A DNA stretch of 64,000 nt from Paraburkholderia rhizosphaerae. GTDB lineage: Bacteria > Pseudomonadota > Gammaproteobacteria > Burkholderiales > Burkholderiaceae. A model generated the notes under the pieces. The model was not told the origin of the DNA. It saw only the letters and a list, made by a program, of their open reading frames with translations, and did not search any database. Made by a program: the position numbers and the translations under genes. Each line of letters begins with the position of its first letter. The stretch's first letter is position 1. The DNA is taken from assembly GCF_004366595.1 (NCBI RefSeq), contig NZ_SORE01000001.1, positions 434,001-498,000 on the forward strand. Direction: 5' to 3'. Shown in pieces: positions 48,759 through 59,020 of the stretch.

Positions 48759-50066
48759 ATGGCCGTAGACGATCGATTCGAAGACCCCGCAGACGCAACA
48801 GCGCACGCATCTGCAACCGCAAGCGAAGCGCCTTCGCCGTTGCGCAGGCGCCTGATGGGCGGGCTCGCCGCCGCGCCGCTGATGGCGCTGGGTTTGCCGC
48901 GCCTGTCGTTTGCTCAAGGAGCGCCCACCGCGAAGGTCAACACGACCGGGCTCGCGGTGACCGACACGACTGTGACCGTGGGGCAACTGCACTCGGCGAC
49001 CGGCACGATGGCGATTTCGGAGACGGGTTCAATCCAGGCGGAGCGCCTCGCGATCGACCAGATCAATGCGATGGGCGGCGTGCTCGGCCGCAAGATCCAG
49101 ATTATTCAGGAAGACGGCGCATCGGACTGGCCGACCTTCGCGGAGAAGTCGAAGAAGCTGCTCGAAAACGATCACGTCGCCGCCGTGTTCGGGTGCTGGA
49201 CGTCGGCGTCGCGTAAAGCGGTGCTGCCGGTGTTCGAAAAGGACAACGGCTTGCTGTACTACCCGACCTTTTACGAAGGTCTTGAGCAGTCGAAAAACGT
49301 GTTCTACACGGGCCAGGAAGCGACCCAGCAGATTCTGTGGGCGCTCGACTGGGCCTCGCAGACGAAGAAAGCGAAGTCTTTCTTCCTTGTCGGTTCTGAC
49401 TATATCTGGCCGCGTACGTCGAACAAGATCGCGCGGCGCCATATCGAACAGCACTTGCACGCGAAGGTGGTCGGCGAAGAGTACTACCCGCTCGGTACCA
49501 CTGAATTCAATTCGCTGATGAACAAGATCAAGCTCGCGCGCCCGGACTGCATTTTCGCAACGGTGGTGGGCGGCTCGAACGTCGCGTTTTACAAACAGCT
49601 GAAAGCCGCAGGCATTACGCCGCAGAAGCAGTTCCTGCTGACGCTATCGGTGACCGAAGACGAAGTGCTCGGTATCGGCGGTGAGAATTTCGCTGGCTTC
49701 TATTCGTCGATGAAGTATTTCGAATCGCTTCCTAACGACAACAACAAGAAGTTCGTCGCGGCTTTCAAGGCGAAATACGGGCCGCACGCGGTCATTGGCG
49801 ACGTCACGCAGGCCGCGTATCTGGGGCCCTGGATCTGGAAGGCCGCGTGCGAGCGCGCCGGCAGCTTCGACGTCGACAAGGTGGTCGCGGCGTCGCCCAA
49901 CATCGAACTGAACAACGCGCCGCAAGGCTACGCCAAGGTCGACGCGAACCATCATTTGTGGAGCCGATCGCTGATCGGCGAAGGCCAGCCCGACGGCCAG
50001 TTCAAGGTGGTCGCTCAATCCGACGCGCCGATCAAGCCGGACCCGTTCCCGAAAGGCTACATGTAA
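48759..50066 (+). CDS. urea/short-chain-amide ABC binding protein
   Basis: Periplasmic protein of 435 residues. A long, probably Tat-type signal peptide spans about 1-53 (LRRRLMGGLAAAPLMALGLP, cleavage near SFAQG). The mature part is UrtA/FmdD-like: VTVGQLHSATGTMAISETGS, NDHVAAVFGCWTSASRKAVL, LLYYPTFYEGLEQSKNVFYT and FFLVGSDYIWPRTSNKIAR. AAGGAG precedes the ATG. It is the first gene of an eight-gene operon (binding protein, two permeases, two ATPases, FmdA, FmdB, AmiE), divergent from the sensor kinase. Confidence 0.94.
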   Translation: MAVDDRFEDPADATAHASATASEAPSPLRRRLMGGLAAAPLMALGLPRLSFAQGAPTAKVNTTGLAVTDTTVTVGQLHSATGTMAISETGSIQAERLAIDQINAMGGVLGRKIQIIQEDGASDWPTFAEKSKKLLENDHVAAVFGCWTSASRKAVLPVFEKDNGLLYYPTFYEGLEQSKNVFYTGQEATQQILWALDWASQTKKAKSFFLVGSDYIWPRTSNKIARRHIEQHLHAKVVGEEYYPLGTTEFNSLMNKIKLARPDCIFATVVGGSNVAFYKQLKAAGITPQKQFLLTLSVTEDEVLGIGGENFAGFYSSMKYFESLPNDNNKKFVAAFKAKYGPHAVIGDVTQAAYLGPWIWKAACERAGSFDVDKVVAASPNIELNNAPQGYAKVDANHHLWSRSLIGEGQPDGQFKVVAQSDAPIKPDPFPKGYM

Positions 50067-50125
50067 GCGCGTTGCGATTGCCGTGCAGCGGCGCGCATGC
50101 GTCCGCTGAACCTGGGAGAACTTCG

Positions 50126-51043
50126 ATGTCGCCAACCGACATTCTCAACATAACACTGATGCAAGGGTTTGCCGGCTTGAGCCTGTTCAGCGTGCTGCTG
50201 CTGATGGGGCTCGGGCTCGCCGTGATTTTCGGCCAGATGGGTGTGATCAATATGGCGCACGGCGAATTCATGACGATTGGCGCTTACACGGTCTATCTGT
50301 TTTCGCTGTTTGCGCAGAACATCTGGCACGCATTCGCGCCGGTGTATTTCTTCTTCGCGATCGTCGCGGCGTTTCTGATCGCGTTCGCGGCGGGGTGGCT
50401 CGCCGAATGGGCGTTGATCCGGCATCTGTACCGGCGACCGCTCGACACATTGCTCGCCACCTGGGGCCTGAGCCTCGGCATGCAACAGGTGTTCCGCTCG
50501 ACCTTCGGCCCGAAAGAGGTGAGCCCGGCGCTGCCCGACTGGCTAATGGGGTCGTGGGAGCCGGCGCAGGGACTGGACATTCCGGTCAGCGGAATGTTCG
50601 TGATGGGGCTTGCGCTATTGATGACCGGCGGCTTGCTGCTTGCGTTGTATCGCTCGCGCTGGGGGCTGCGCGTGCGGGCCACGGTCGCGAACCGACCGAT
50701 GGCAAACGCTGCCGGCATCAATACGAAGCTGACCGACCGCGTGACCTTCGCGATCGGTTGCGGGGTGGCGGGCGTCGCGGGCGCCGCGTTCACCGCGATC
50801 GGTTCGACCGGGCCGACGAGCGGCTCGCTGTACATCGTCGATTCGTTTCTGGTGGTCACGTTCGGTGGCGCGGCGAGTCTGCTTGGCACCGTCGCGTCGG
50901 CGTTCGGTATTGCGCAGACGCAATCGATCAGCGAGTTTTTCCTGTCGGGGTCCAACGCACGCGTGCTGACGTTGCTGACGGTCGTGATCATCCTGATGTT
51001 GCGTCCGCAAGGACTTTTCGCGTCGAAGGTGCGGCGCGCGTGA
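50126..51043 (+). CDS. Urt/Fmd-type ABC permease 1
   Basis: 305-residue UrtB-like inner-membrane permease. It has VIFGQMGVINMAHGEFMTIG, the LLATWGLSLGMQQVFR motif and TFGGAASLLGTVAS. A GGGAG site precedes the ATG at 50126. It forms the membrane channel with the next permease. Confidence 0.94.
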   Translation: MSPTDILNITLMQGFAGLSLFSVLLLMGLGLAVIFGQMGVINMAHGEFMTIGAYTVYLFSLFAQNIWHAFAPVYFFFAIVAAFLIAFAAGWLAEWALIRHLYRRPLDTLLATWGLSLGMQQVFRSTFGPKEVSPALPDWLMGSWEPAQGLDIPVSGMFVMGLALLMTGGLLLALYRSRWGLRVRATVANRPMANAAGINTKLTDRVTFAIGCGVAGVAGAAFTAIGSTGPTSGSLYIVDSFLVVTFGGAASLLGTVASAFGIAQTQSISEFFLSGSNARVLTLLTVVIILMLRPQGLFASKVRRA

Positions 51044-51116
51044 CACGCTGCATCACCCGGGCCGGGTGCCGGCACCCGGCTTCATTTGATCGATCAACCT
51101 GTTCTGAGAGACGGAC

Positions 51117-52304
51117 ATGGAACCCTTGAATCCTTCGGCGGGCCCAGCGACGGGCGGCGTCAACAGGCCGGCCGCGGCGGGTGGCTTGCGCGCGCTGGCC
51201 TTGCGCATCGAAGCGTCCGGGTACGGCGGCATCGTGCTGCTCGCGCTTGTGATCCTGGTGGTTTTCCCGCTGGCGCTCGACGCGTTCCGCCTGAACCTGA
51301 TGGGCAAGTATCTGACCTATGCATTCGTCGCGATCGGTCTGGTGATCGCGTGGGGCTACGGCGGCGTGCTGAGCCTTGGGCAGGGCGTGTTCTTCGGGCT
51401 CGGCGGCTATGCGATGGCGATGTTTCTGAAGCTGGAAGCGTCCGACCCGGTTGCGACCCGAACCCAGACGACGCCAGGCATTCCCGACTTCATGGACTGG
51501 AATCAGGTCACCGCGCTGCCGTTCTGGTGGAAGCCGTTTCATTCGCTACCGTTTGCGATTCTTGCCGCGCTTGTCGTGCCGACCGCGGTCGCGCTGATCG
51601 TCAGCTATCCGATGTTCAAGCGGCGCGTCGGCGGCGTCTATTTCGCCATCATCACGCAGGCGGTGGCGCTGATTCTGTCGGTGCTGATTATCGGTCAGCA
51701 GGGCTTCACCGGCGGCGTCAACGGCATCACCGATCTGCGTACGCTGCTTGGCTGGGATATCCGCACGACGCACGCGAAGCTCATTCTTTATTTCGTCAAC
51801 GCGGTGTTGTTGCTCGTGGCGCTGATCGCTTGCCGCTGGGTACAGCGCAGCAAGCTCGGCACGCTGCTGCTCGCGATGCGCGACAAGGAGGACCGCGTGC
51901 GGTTCTCCGGCTACGACGTGTCGATGTTCAAGGTGTTTGCGTTCTGCGTCGCGGCATTGCTCGCGGCGGTCGGCGGCGCGATGTTCACGCTGCAGGTCGG
52001 TTTCATGTCGCCGTCGTTCGTCAACATCGTGCCGTCGATCGAAATGGTGATCTATGCAGCCGTCGGCGGCCGGATGTCGCTGGTCGGCGCCGTGTACGGC
52101 GCGGTGCTGGTCAATCTCGGCAAGACGTGGTTCTCGGAGAGCTTTCCCAATCTGTGGCTGTACCTGATGGCCGCGATGTTCATCGGCGTCGTTATGGCGT
52201 TTCCGGACGGACTGGCGGGGCTTTATGAGCGGCATGTACGCGCGCGTCTGCAACGGGCGTTGCGCGGCGCGGCGCACCAACGGAGCGCGGGCGATGAGCA
52301 ATAG
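51117..52304 (+). CDS. Urt/Fmd-type ABC permease 2
   Basis: 395-residue UrtC-like permease with VIAWGYGGVLSLGQGVFFGL, a YFAIITQAVALILSVLIIG helix, the DKEDRVRFSGYDV loop and AVGGRMSLVGAVYGAVLVN. Its stop overlaps the ATPase start by 11 bp, so translation is coupled. Confidence 0.94.
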   Translation: MEPLNPSAGPATGGVNRPAAAGGLRALALRIEASGYGGIVLLALVILVVFPLALDAFRLNLMGKYLTYAFVAIGLVIAWGYGGVLSLGQGVFFGLGGYAMAMFLKLEASDPVATRTQTTPGIPDFMDWNQVTALPFWWKPFHSLPFAILAALVVPTAVALIVSYPMFKRRVGGVYFAIITQAVALILSVLIIGQQGFTGGVNGITDLRTLLGWDIRTTHAKLILYFVNAVLLLVALIACRWVQRSKLGTLLLAMRDKEDRVRFSGYDVSMFKVFAFCVAALLAAVGGAMFTLQVGFMSPSFVNIVPSIEMVIYAAVGGRMSLVGAVYGAVLVNLGKTWFSESFPNLWLYLMAAMFIGVVMAFPDGLAGLYERHVRARLQRALRGAAHQRSAGDEQ

Positions 52305-53037
52305 CGATTTTCTTCTGGCGGTCGAAGACCTGACCGTGTCGTTCGACGGCTTCAAGGCGATTGACTCGCTGAACCTGTATCTGGAGCGCGGCGAGCTGCG
52401 CGTCGTGATCGGTCCGAATGGCGCCGGCAAAACGACACTGCTCGATCTGATCTGCGGCAAAACGCGCGAAACCGCCGGCACCATCAAGTTCCGCAACGAG
52501 GAGATCACGAATCTCGCGGAATTCCGCCGCGTGCGCAAAGGAATCGGCCGCAAATTCCAGACGCCGTCGATCTACGAAAACCTGACGGTCGCGCAAAACC
52601 TCGAGGTGTCGTTTCCGCGCGGGCGCAGCGTATTCGGCGCGCTCGCGTACCGGCGCGATTCCGAGGTCGCGGACCGGGTGCAATCGGTGGCCGGCGAAAT
52701 CGGTCTTGCCGCATCGCTCGATCTCGAGGCGGGCCTGCTGTCGCATGGCCAGAAGCAGTGGCTCGAAATCGGCATGCTGCTGATGCAGTCGCCGGAACTG
52801 CTGATGCTCGACGAGCCGATCGCGGGCATGAGCGTGCGCGAACGCGAGATCACGGCCGAACTGCTGGAACGGATCTGCCAGAACCGCTCGATGATCGTGA
52901 TCGAGCATGACATGGCGTTCGTTGAGCGCATCGCGCACAAGGTGACTGTGATGCACCAGGGAAAGATCCTCGCGGAAGGGCCGATGGCGAAGGTGCAGGC
53001 CGACCCGCGCGTGATCGACGTTTATCTCGGCCATTGA
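52294..53037 (+). CDS. Urt/Fmd-type ABC ATPase 1
   Basis: 247-residue UrtD-like ATPase with Walker A GPNGAGKTT, Q-loop IGRKFQTPSIYENLT, the UrtD-type signature LLSHGQKQWLEIG, Walker B LLMLDEPIAGMS and H-loop IVIEHDMAFVERI. Starts inside the end of the preceding permease gene. Confidence 0.95.
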   Translation: MSNSDFLLAVEDLTVSFDGFKAIDSLNLYLERGELRVVIGPNGAGKTTLLDLICGKTRETAGTIKFRNEEITNLAEFRRVRKGIGRKFQTPSIYENLTVAQNLEVSFPRGRSVFGALAYRRDSEVADRVQSVAGEIGLAASLDLEAGLLSHGQKQWLEIGMLLMQSPELLMLDEPIAGMSVREREITAELLERICQNRSMIVIEHDMAFVERIAHKVTVMHQGKILAEGPMAKVQADPRVIDVYLGH

Positions 53038-53048
53038 AGGGGACGCGC

Positions 53049-53738
53049 ATGCTGGAAGTCGACGATCTGGTGGTCAGCTACGGGCAAAGCGAAGTGCTGC
53101 ACGGCATTGGCTTTAACGTCGCGAGCAAGGAAACCGTGGCCGTGATGGGCCGCAACGGCATGGGCAAGACCACACTGTTCAAGACGCTGATCGGCATTCT
53201 GCCGTCGCGCCGCGGCTCAGTGAAGGTGGGCGGGGTGGATGTGACCCGCGACGAAAGCTATCGCCGCGTTGCGCGGGGTATCGGCTACGTGCCGCAGGGT
53301 CGGCAGATTTTTCCCGGGCTGACCGTGGAGGAAAACATTCAGACCGGTCTCGAGAACGCGAAGAGCACGCAGGTGCCGGACGACATTTACGCGCTATTTC
53401 CGGTGCTGTTCGATATGCGCAAGCGCAAGGGCGGCAATTTGTCGGGCGGCCAGCAACAGCAGCTGGCGATCGCGCGCGCGCTCGTGACGGAGCCGAAAGT
53501 GCTGCTGCTCGACGAGCCGACCGAGGGCATCCAGCCGTCGGTGATCAAGGACATTGCGAAGGCGCTCAACGAAATCCGCAAGACGCGAGAGATCGCGATT
53601 CTCGTGTCGGAGCAGGTGCTGAGCTTTGCGCTCGACGTGGCGGACCGGCTATTCGTGATCGAAGGCGGCCGCTTCGTGCATCAGAGCGCACGAGACGCCG
53701 ACGATACCGGGCGGATTCGCGAGTACCTGTCGGTTTGA
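53049..53738 (+). CDS. Urt/Fmd-type ABC ATPase 2
   Basis: 229-residue UrtE-like ATPase with Walker A GRNGMGKTT, Q-loop YVPQGRQIFPGLTV, signature LSGGQQQQLAIARAL and Walker B LLLLDEPTEGIQPS. The ATG at 53049 has AAGGGGAC upstream. Completes the second five-part transporter, directly before the formamidase gene. Confidence 0.95.
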   Translation: MLEVDDLVVSYGQSEVLHGIGFNVASKETVAVMGRNGMGKTTLFKTLIGILPSRRGSVKVGGVDVTRDESYRRVARGIGYVPQGRQIFPGLTVEENIQTGLENAKSTQVPDDIYALFPVLFDMRKRKGGNLSGGQQQQLAIARALVTEPKVLLLDEPTEGIQPSVIKDIAKALNEIRKTREIAILVSEQVLSFALDVADRLFVIEGGRFVHQSARDADDTGRIREYLSV

Positions 53739-53845
53739 TTGCCTGGAAATACGAACTGATATGACGGAACCGCGAGCGACCGCGTAGCGTGCGGCGGCAC
53801 GAGCCGCTGCGCATGTTTGAGCCAATGAAACGAGGAGCGTGTGAG

Positions 53846-55084
53846 ATGCCTGATACCCTGATCAAGGTCGACCTGAACCAGTCGGCTTACGAAAACGAAA
53901 ACGTCCACAACCGCTGGCACCCGGACATCCCGATGGCCTGCTGGGTGAATCCGGGCGACGACTTCATCCTCGAAACCTACGACTGGACCGGTGGCTTCAT
54001 CCAGAACGACGACAGCGCCGACGATGTGCGCGATATCGACCTGTCGATCGTGCACTTTCTGTCCGGGCCGGTCGGCGTGCGCGGTGCGGAGCCGGGCGAC
54101 CTGCTGGTGGTCGATCTGCTCGATATCGGCGCGCGGCCCGACAGTCAGTGGGGTTTCAACGGCTTCTTTTCGAAGTCCAATGGCGGTGGCTTTCTGACCG
54201 ACCATTTTCCGAATGCGCAGAAGTCGATCTGGGATTTTCACGGTCTCTACACGAGTTCGCGGCATGTACCCGGTGTGAATTTCGCTGGGCTGATCCATCC
54301 TGGGCTGATCGGCTGCCTGCCGGACCCAAACATGCTCGAAACGTGGAATGCACGCGAAGCCGCGCTGATCGCGACCGAGCCTGCGCGTGTGCCGCCGCTC
54401 GCCAATCCGCCGTTTGCCGCAACCGCGCATATGGGCAAGCTGAGCGGCGACGCGAAGGCCAAGGCCGCGGCGCACGGCGCACGCACCGTGCCGCCGCGCG
54501 AGCATGGCGGCAATTGCGACATCAAGGACCTGTCGCGCGGCTCCAAGGTTTATTTCCCGGTGTACGTCGACGGCGCGGGCCTGTCGGTGGGTGACCTGCA
54601 CTTCAGTCAGGGCGACGGTGAGATTACCTTTTGTGGCGCAATCGAGATGGCCGGCTGGGTCCATATGCGCGTGAGCCTGATCAAGGGCGGCGTCGAAAAA
54701 TACGGCATCCGCAATCCGGTTTTCAAGCCGAGTCCGATCACGCCGAACTACAACGACTACCTTATTTTCGAGGGCATTTCAGTCGACGAAGCCGGCAAGC
54801 AACATTACCTCGACGTGCATATCGCGTACCGGCAGGCTTGCCTGAACGCAATCGAATATCTGAAGAAGTTTGGCTACTCGGGCGCGCAGGCGTATGCGGT
54901 GCTCGGCACCGCGCCGGTGCAAGGGCATATCAGCGGCGTCGTCGATATTCCGAATGCGTGCGCGACGCTATGGCTGCCGACGCAGATCTTCGATTTCGAC
55001 ATCCGTCCGAATGCCGACGGGCCGGTCAAGCATGTGAAAGGCGGTGTCGATGTACCCATTTCATACGACATCGCGCGGTCCTGA
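53846..55084 (+). CDS. fmdA: formamidase
   Basis: Cytoplasmic enzyme hydrolysing formamide to formate and ammonia. The 412-residue length and sequence match Methylophilus-type FmdA: KVDLNQSAYENENVHNRWHP at the start, GGFIQNDDSADDVRDIDLS, FSQGDGEITFCGAIEM and PPREHGGNCDIKDLSRGSKV. AGGAG precedes the ATG at 53846. FmdB follows after 26 bp and the Urt/Fmd-like ABC genes precede, the canonical fmd gene order. Confidence 0.96.
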   Translation: MPDTLIKVDLNQSAYENENVHNRWHPDIPMACWVNPGDDFILETYDWTGGFIQNDDSADDVRDIDLSIVHFLSGPVGVRGAEPGDLLVVDLLDIGARPDSQWGFNGFFSKSNGGGFLTDHFPNAQKSIWDFHGLYTSSRHVPGVNFAGLIHPGLIGCLPDPNMLETWNAREAALIATEPARVPPLANPPFAATAHMGKLSGDAKAKAAAHGARTVPPREHGGNCDIKDLSRGSKVYFPVYVDGAGLSVGDLHFSQGDGEITFCGAIEMAGWVHMRVSLIKGGVEKYGIRNPVFKPSPITPNYNDYLIFEGISVDEAGKQHYLDVHIAYRQACLNAIEYLKKFGYSGAQAYAVLGTAPVQGHISGVVDIPNACATLWLPTQIFDFDIRPNADGPVKHVKGGVDVPISYDIARS

Positions 55085-55110
55085 GATTGATTCGACGCGA
55101 GGAGCGAGCA

Positions 55111-55461
55111 ATGCCGGTTTACGACTTTCAGTGCGCGACGTGCGGCCCGTTTGCGGTGATGCGCAGCATCGCCGCGCGCGACCTTCCGATGTGCTGTCCC
55201 GACTGCGGCGCGAGTGCGGCGCGGATGATCACCGCACCGGCTCTCGCGCTGATGGCAAGCATGCAGCGCAGTGCACATGCGACCAACGAGCGGGCCGCGC
55301 ACGAGCCGCGCCATGCGAGCGGTCCGGCTGCACGCCATCCTTCCGGATGCGGTTGCTGTAGCGGGTCGCGCATCGCACTCGCCGGTGCGAGCGGCAGTGC
55401 ACAGCCGGGCGCGTTGAAAAACCCTTCAGGCGGTCGGCGGCCGTGGATGATCAGCCATTGA
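55111..55461 (+). CDS. fmdB: FmdB-family zinc-ribbon protein
   Basis: 116-residue protein. Residues 1-45 form the FmdB zinc ribbon, MPVYDFQCATCGPF with CxxC, then MCCPDCGASAARMI with the second CxxC. The remainder is low-complexity with a HPSGCGCC cluster. FmdB proteins accompany formamidase or acetamidase genes and are proposed regulators or maturation factors; the exact role is unsettled. It is the expected neighbour directly after fmdA. The start follows a GAGGAG site. Confidence 0.9.
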   Translation: MPVYDFQCATCGPFAVMRSIAARDLPMCCPDCGASAARMITAPALALMASMQRSAHATNERAAHEPRHASGPAARHPSGCGCCSGSRIALAGASGSAQPGALKNPSGGRRPWMISH

Positions 55462-55536
55462 CGGCTACCTGCGGCGCGGCTGCGGGTGGCCTGCTTGCAA
55501 TGGCTACGCAACACGAACAGTGGGTGGTCGACTTAA

Positions 55537-56592
<1,056 letters not shown>

Positions 56593-56687
56593 CGGCGGCC
56601 AAACGGAAAGCGAAAGCCGCCGGAGCGGGTTTCAGCGGCGTTCCGCTATGCAGCGGAATCAGCGGACGCCGTTGATCGCTTAACGCG

Positions 56688-57986
56688 TCAATTCCGCACA
56701 CACCTGAACCCGGCATACACATACTGATACCGCGGCTGAAACCAGTTGCGAAACGTCGGCCGCATCATGCATTGCGCGGTGCGCGCCGAACCGCCCTTGA
56801 TCACATAATGCTGGCCGTCGAAGAAGTTCGCGGAATAGCCGAGATAGAACGGAAATGCTTCGAAGCCGGGCAATGGCTCGAATAACGATTCTGTCCATTC
56901 CCATCCATTGCCGAACATGCCCTCGGCGCCAAACGCGCTGACGTTTTCCGGATGCGCGTTGACCGCCTGCGGGTCCCAACTGCGGAAATCGAAGTTGCCG
57001 GGCAGTGTGTCGGCTTGCGGTGTGCCTTGTGCAGCACGTTGCCACTGCGCTTCGGTCGGCAGCGACTTGCCGGCCCAGCGCGCGTACGCACTCGCTTCCG
57101 CATGACTGACATAGACGGGCCAGTCGAGCGGCAACGCCACTTCGTCGAACATCGTGCGCAAGGTCCAGCCACCTTCATCACGCCGCGTCCAGCCAACCGG
57201 ATGTTCGATCTGCTCCGCTTCTTTCCACGCCCAGTCCTTGTCGGTCCAGTACGCGCGATTGCGGTAGCCGCCCGCATCGACAAATTGCAGGAATGCGCGG
57301 TTCGTCACCATGTAGCGATCGATTTCGAATGCGTCGACATCGATCTGCCGTTCGCCGAATTCGTTATCCCAGCCGAACTGGCCTTTGTCGCGCGGCATGC
57401 CAAGCGCGACCGGGCCAGCGCTAACGCGAACCATCTTCGTTGTATCCGCAACCTTGTTCGCAGCGGCGCTGATCGTCGCGGTACTTTCCGGCGCGATCTT
57501 CTGCCCGATCGGCAACTGATGCAGCATGTACGCGAGCGTTTCCGCATGCATCAGACGGTGCTCGATCGCGACCTGCATCAGCTGTGCGGGCGAATTCGTC
57601 GAAACGTCATCGGCGTCGAACTCGAAGGTTGCAAGCGCGTGGTCGATTTGCGCACGCGCACGCTGCGCATAGTCGCGCACGACGTCGAGCGACGGCCAGT
57701 CGGAGGGTTGATCGGTCGGGAAACCGCCATCGACGGGATCGATGCCGAACGCGAACAGCTTGTCCAGTTCGGCATCGAATATTTGCAGCGGAAAGAGGCG
57801 CCCGTCGAACAGATTGTGGTCGAACGCTTCGAGATGGCCGATGTAGAAGACGATCCGGTGACGCTCGCGGATCGGTCTTTCATACAGATGTTCGGGTTTA
57901 ACGACGGCAAACAACGCGTCGGTGACGTGGCGGGCGTCGTGCAGACGCTGGACCAGCGGGTGCTGCAAACGTAGATCGCGATTCAT
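56688..57986 (-). CDS. EgtB-like sulfoxide synthase family protein (DinB plus SUMF1/FGE domains)
   Basis: 432-residue non-heme iron protein. The N-terminal DinB-like helical domain (about 10-160) has the three-histidine iron site suggested by FYIGHLEAFDHN and EHRLMHAETLAYML (HxxxHAE). The C-terminal formylglycine-generating-enzyme-like domain (about 195-432) reads VTNRAFLQFVDAGGYRN, SLPTEAQWQRAAQ and the terminal GFRCVRN. EgtB joins cysteine or glutamylcysteine and hercynine in ergothioneine synthesis; SenA is a selenium counterpart. No EgtD methyltransferase, SenB or SelD gene is adjacent, so the product is uncertain. The ATG at 57986 has AAGGAG 11 bp upstream. Confidence 0.86.
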   Translation of the reverse strand: MNRDLRLQHPLVQRLHDARHVTDALFAVVKPEHLYERPIRERHRIVFYIGHLEAFDHNLFDGRLFPLQIFDAELDKLFAFGIDPVDGGFPTDQPSDWPSLDVVRDYAQRARAQIDHALATFEFDADDVSTNSPAQLMQVAIEHRLMHAETLAYMLHQLPIGQKIAPESTATISAAANKVADTTKMVRVSAGPVALGMPRDKGQFGWDNEFGERQIDVDAFEIDRYMVTNRAFLQFVDAGGYRNRAYWTDKDWAWKEAEQIEHPVGWTRRDEGGWTLRTMFDEVALPLDWPVYVSHAEASAYARWAGKSLPTEAQWQRAAQGTPQADTLPGNFDFRSWDPQAVNAHPENVSAFGAEGMFGNGWEWTESLFEPLPGFEAFPFYLGYSANFFDGQHYVIKGGSARTAQCMMRPTFRNWFQPRYQYVYAGFRCVRN

Positions 57987-58090
57987 TTCGCCGGGTCTCC
58001 TTGCGGGGGACGGGTCTAAGACTGTAACGCCTGATCGCAACCCTGTGAAGCCGCATGGCCGAAAAAGTCCCGGCGATGGACGTTTAGCGG

Positions 58091-58849
58091 TTACAAGCCG
58101 CGCAGTCCCTCCAGGTCGACTATACGAATGAACTTCCCGCGCGCATCGATCAGGCCGCGTTTCTGGAACTTCGACAACGTGCGGCTGACGGTTTCAAGTG
58201 TCATGCCGAGATAGCTGCCCATGTCTTCGCGTGTCATGCGCAGGTTAAATTCGGCCGACGAATAACCGCGCTGTGCATTGCGCTCCGACACATCCAGCAG
58301 AAAAGCCGCGACACGTTCGTCGGCGCTCAGCGAACCCAAGAGCATCATCTGGCTCGCTTCGCGGACGATCTGTTCGCCCATCAACCGGTGCAACCGTTCC
58401 TGCATCGCGCCGCTTTCGCGGCACAGGCGCTTGAGCGCCGCGTACGGAACGATGCACACGGAACTGTCTTCAAGGGCGACCGCGCTGCACGCGTGCACAT
58501 CGTCTCTGATGCCGTCGAGCCCAAGCGATTCGCCAGCAAGCCGCAGGCCTGTCACCTGTTCGCGGCCATCGCGGTGCGCCATCGTCGTTTTCAGCGAGCC
58601 CGAGCGGACTGCGTAAAGGTTTTCGAAAGGTGTGCCCGCGCAATACAGCGGTTCGCCGCGTCGTACCGCGCGGGCGGTGCAGATCAATGCTTCCAGTTTC
58701 GGGAGTTCTTCCGCTGACATGCCTTGTGGCATGCAGAGATGACGCATCGCGCACGTCGAGCAGCGCGCGATATGACGGGTAGCCGGCGCGACGACCGCGT
58801 GGCCCGCGCGATGAACGGCGATCTGGGTTGAGACGGCGGATGTCAACAT
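58091..58849 (-). CDS. fnr: Fnr-type oxygen-responsive regulator (Crp/Fnr family)
   Basis: 252-residue cyclic-nucleotide-binding-fold regulator. The [4Fe-4S] cysteines match E. coli Fnr: C30, C33, C39 (CSTCAMRHLC) and C132 (SSVCIVP). The C-terminal HTH has MTREDMGSYLGMTLETVSR, with the E-x2-SR recognition helix that reads TTGAT half sites. Expected to activate anaerobic genes. The ATG at 58849 has no good ribosome-binding site, and a 31-bp inverted repeat lies just before it. The egtB-like gene follows 105 bp downstream. Confidence 0.93.
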   Translation of the reverse strand: MLTSAVSTQIAVHRAGHAVVAPATRHIARCSTCAMRHLCMPQGMSAEELPKLEALICTARAVRRGEPLYCAGTPFENLYAVRSGSLKTTMAHRDGREQVTGLRLAGESLGLDGIRDDVHACSAVALEDSSVCIVPYAALKRLCRESGAMQERLHRLMGEQIVREASQMMLLGSLSADERVAAFLLDVSERNAQRGYSSAEFNLRMTREDMGSYLGMTLETVSRTLSKFQKRGLIDARGKFIRIVDLEGLRGL

Positions 58850-58855
58850 GGCGAA

Positions 58856-58886
58856 GGACAATGTAAGGTAACAATACCCATTGTCC
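58856..58886 (-). repeat. inverted repeat directly before the fnr start codon
   Basis: GGACAATG (58856-58863) and CATTGTCC (58879-58886) are perfect arms; inside them GGTA (58867-58870) and TACC (58875-58878) continue the stem with a 3-nt bulge and a 4-nt loop. It begins 6 bp upstream of the ATG at 58849, where a ribosome-binding site should be, so it could be an operator or an RNA hairpin that limits translation. Confidence 0.5.
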
Positions 58887-58935
58887 CACCAGGGGCGTTC
58901 TCGATTTCGCGTCAAAATGACGCACTGCCGCGTCA

Positions 58936-58964
58936 TTGCGAGCCGCGCCGGTGGCGGCTCGCAA
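58936..58964. repeat. 11-bp inverted repeat between usp and fnr genes
   Basis: TTGCGAGCCGC (58936-58946) and GCGGCTCGCAA (58954-58964) form a perfect stem with a 7-nt loop, 57 bp past the usp stop. There is no T-run after it on the minus strand, so it may be a weak terminator or processing site. Confidence 0.5.
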
Positions 58965-59020
58965 GCGGCTTTTACGTGACTGCCGTACTACGCGCGGGAC
59001 TGCGCGTCTTCAGGCGTTCT

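Noticed and set aside
51086..52228. 380-residue plus-strand frame overlapping permease 2
   Set aside because: Shifted-frame shadow with Arg/Gly repeats; the permease frame carries the conserved motifs.
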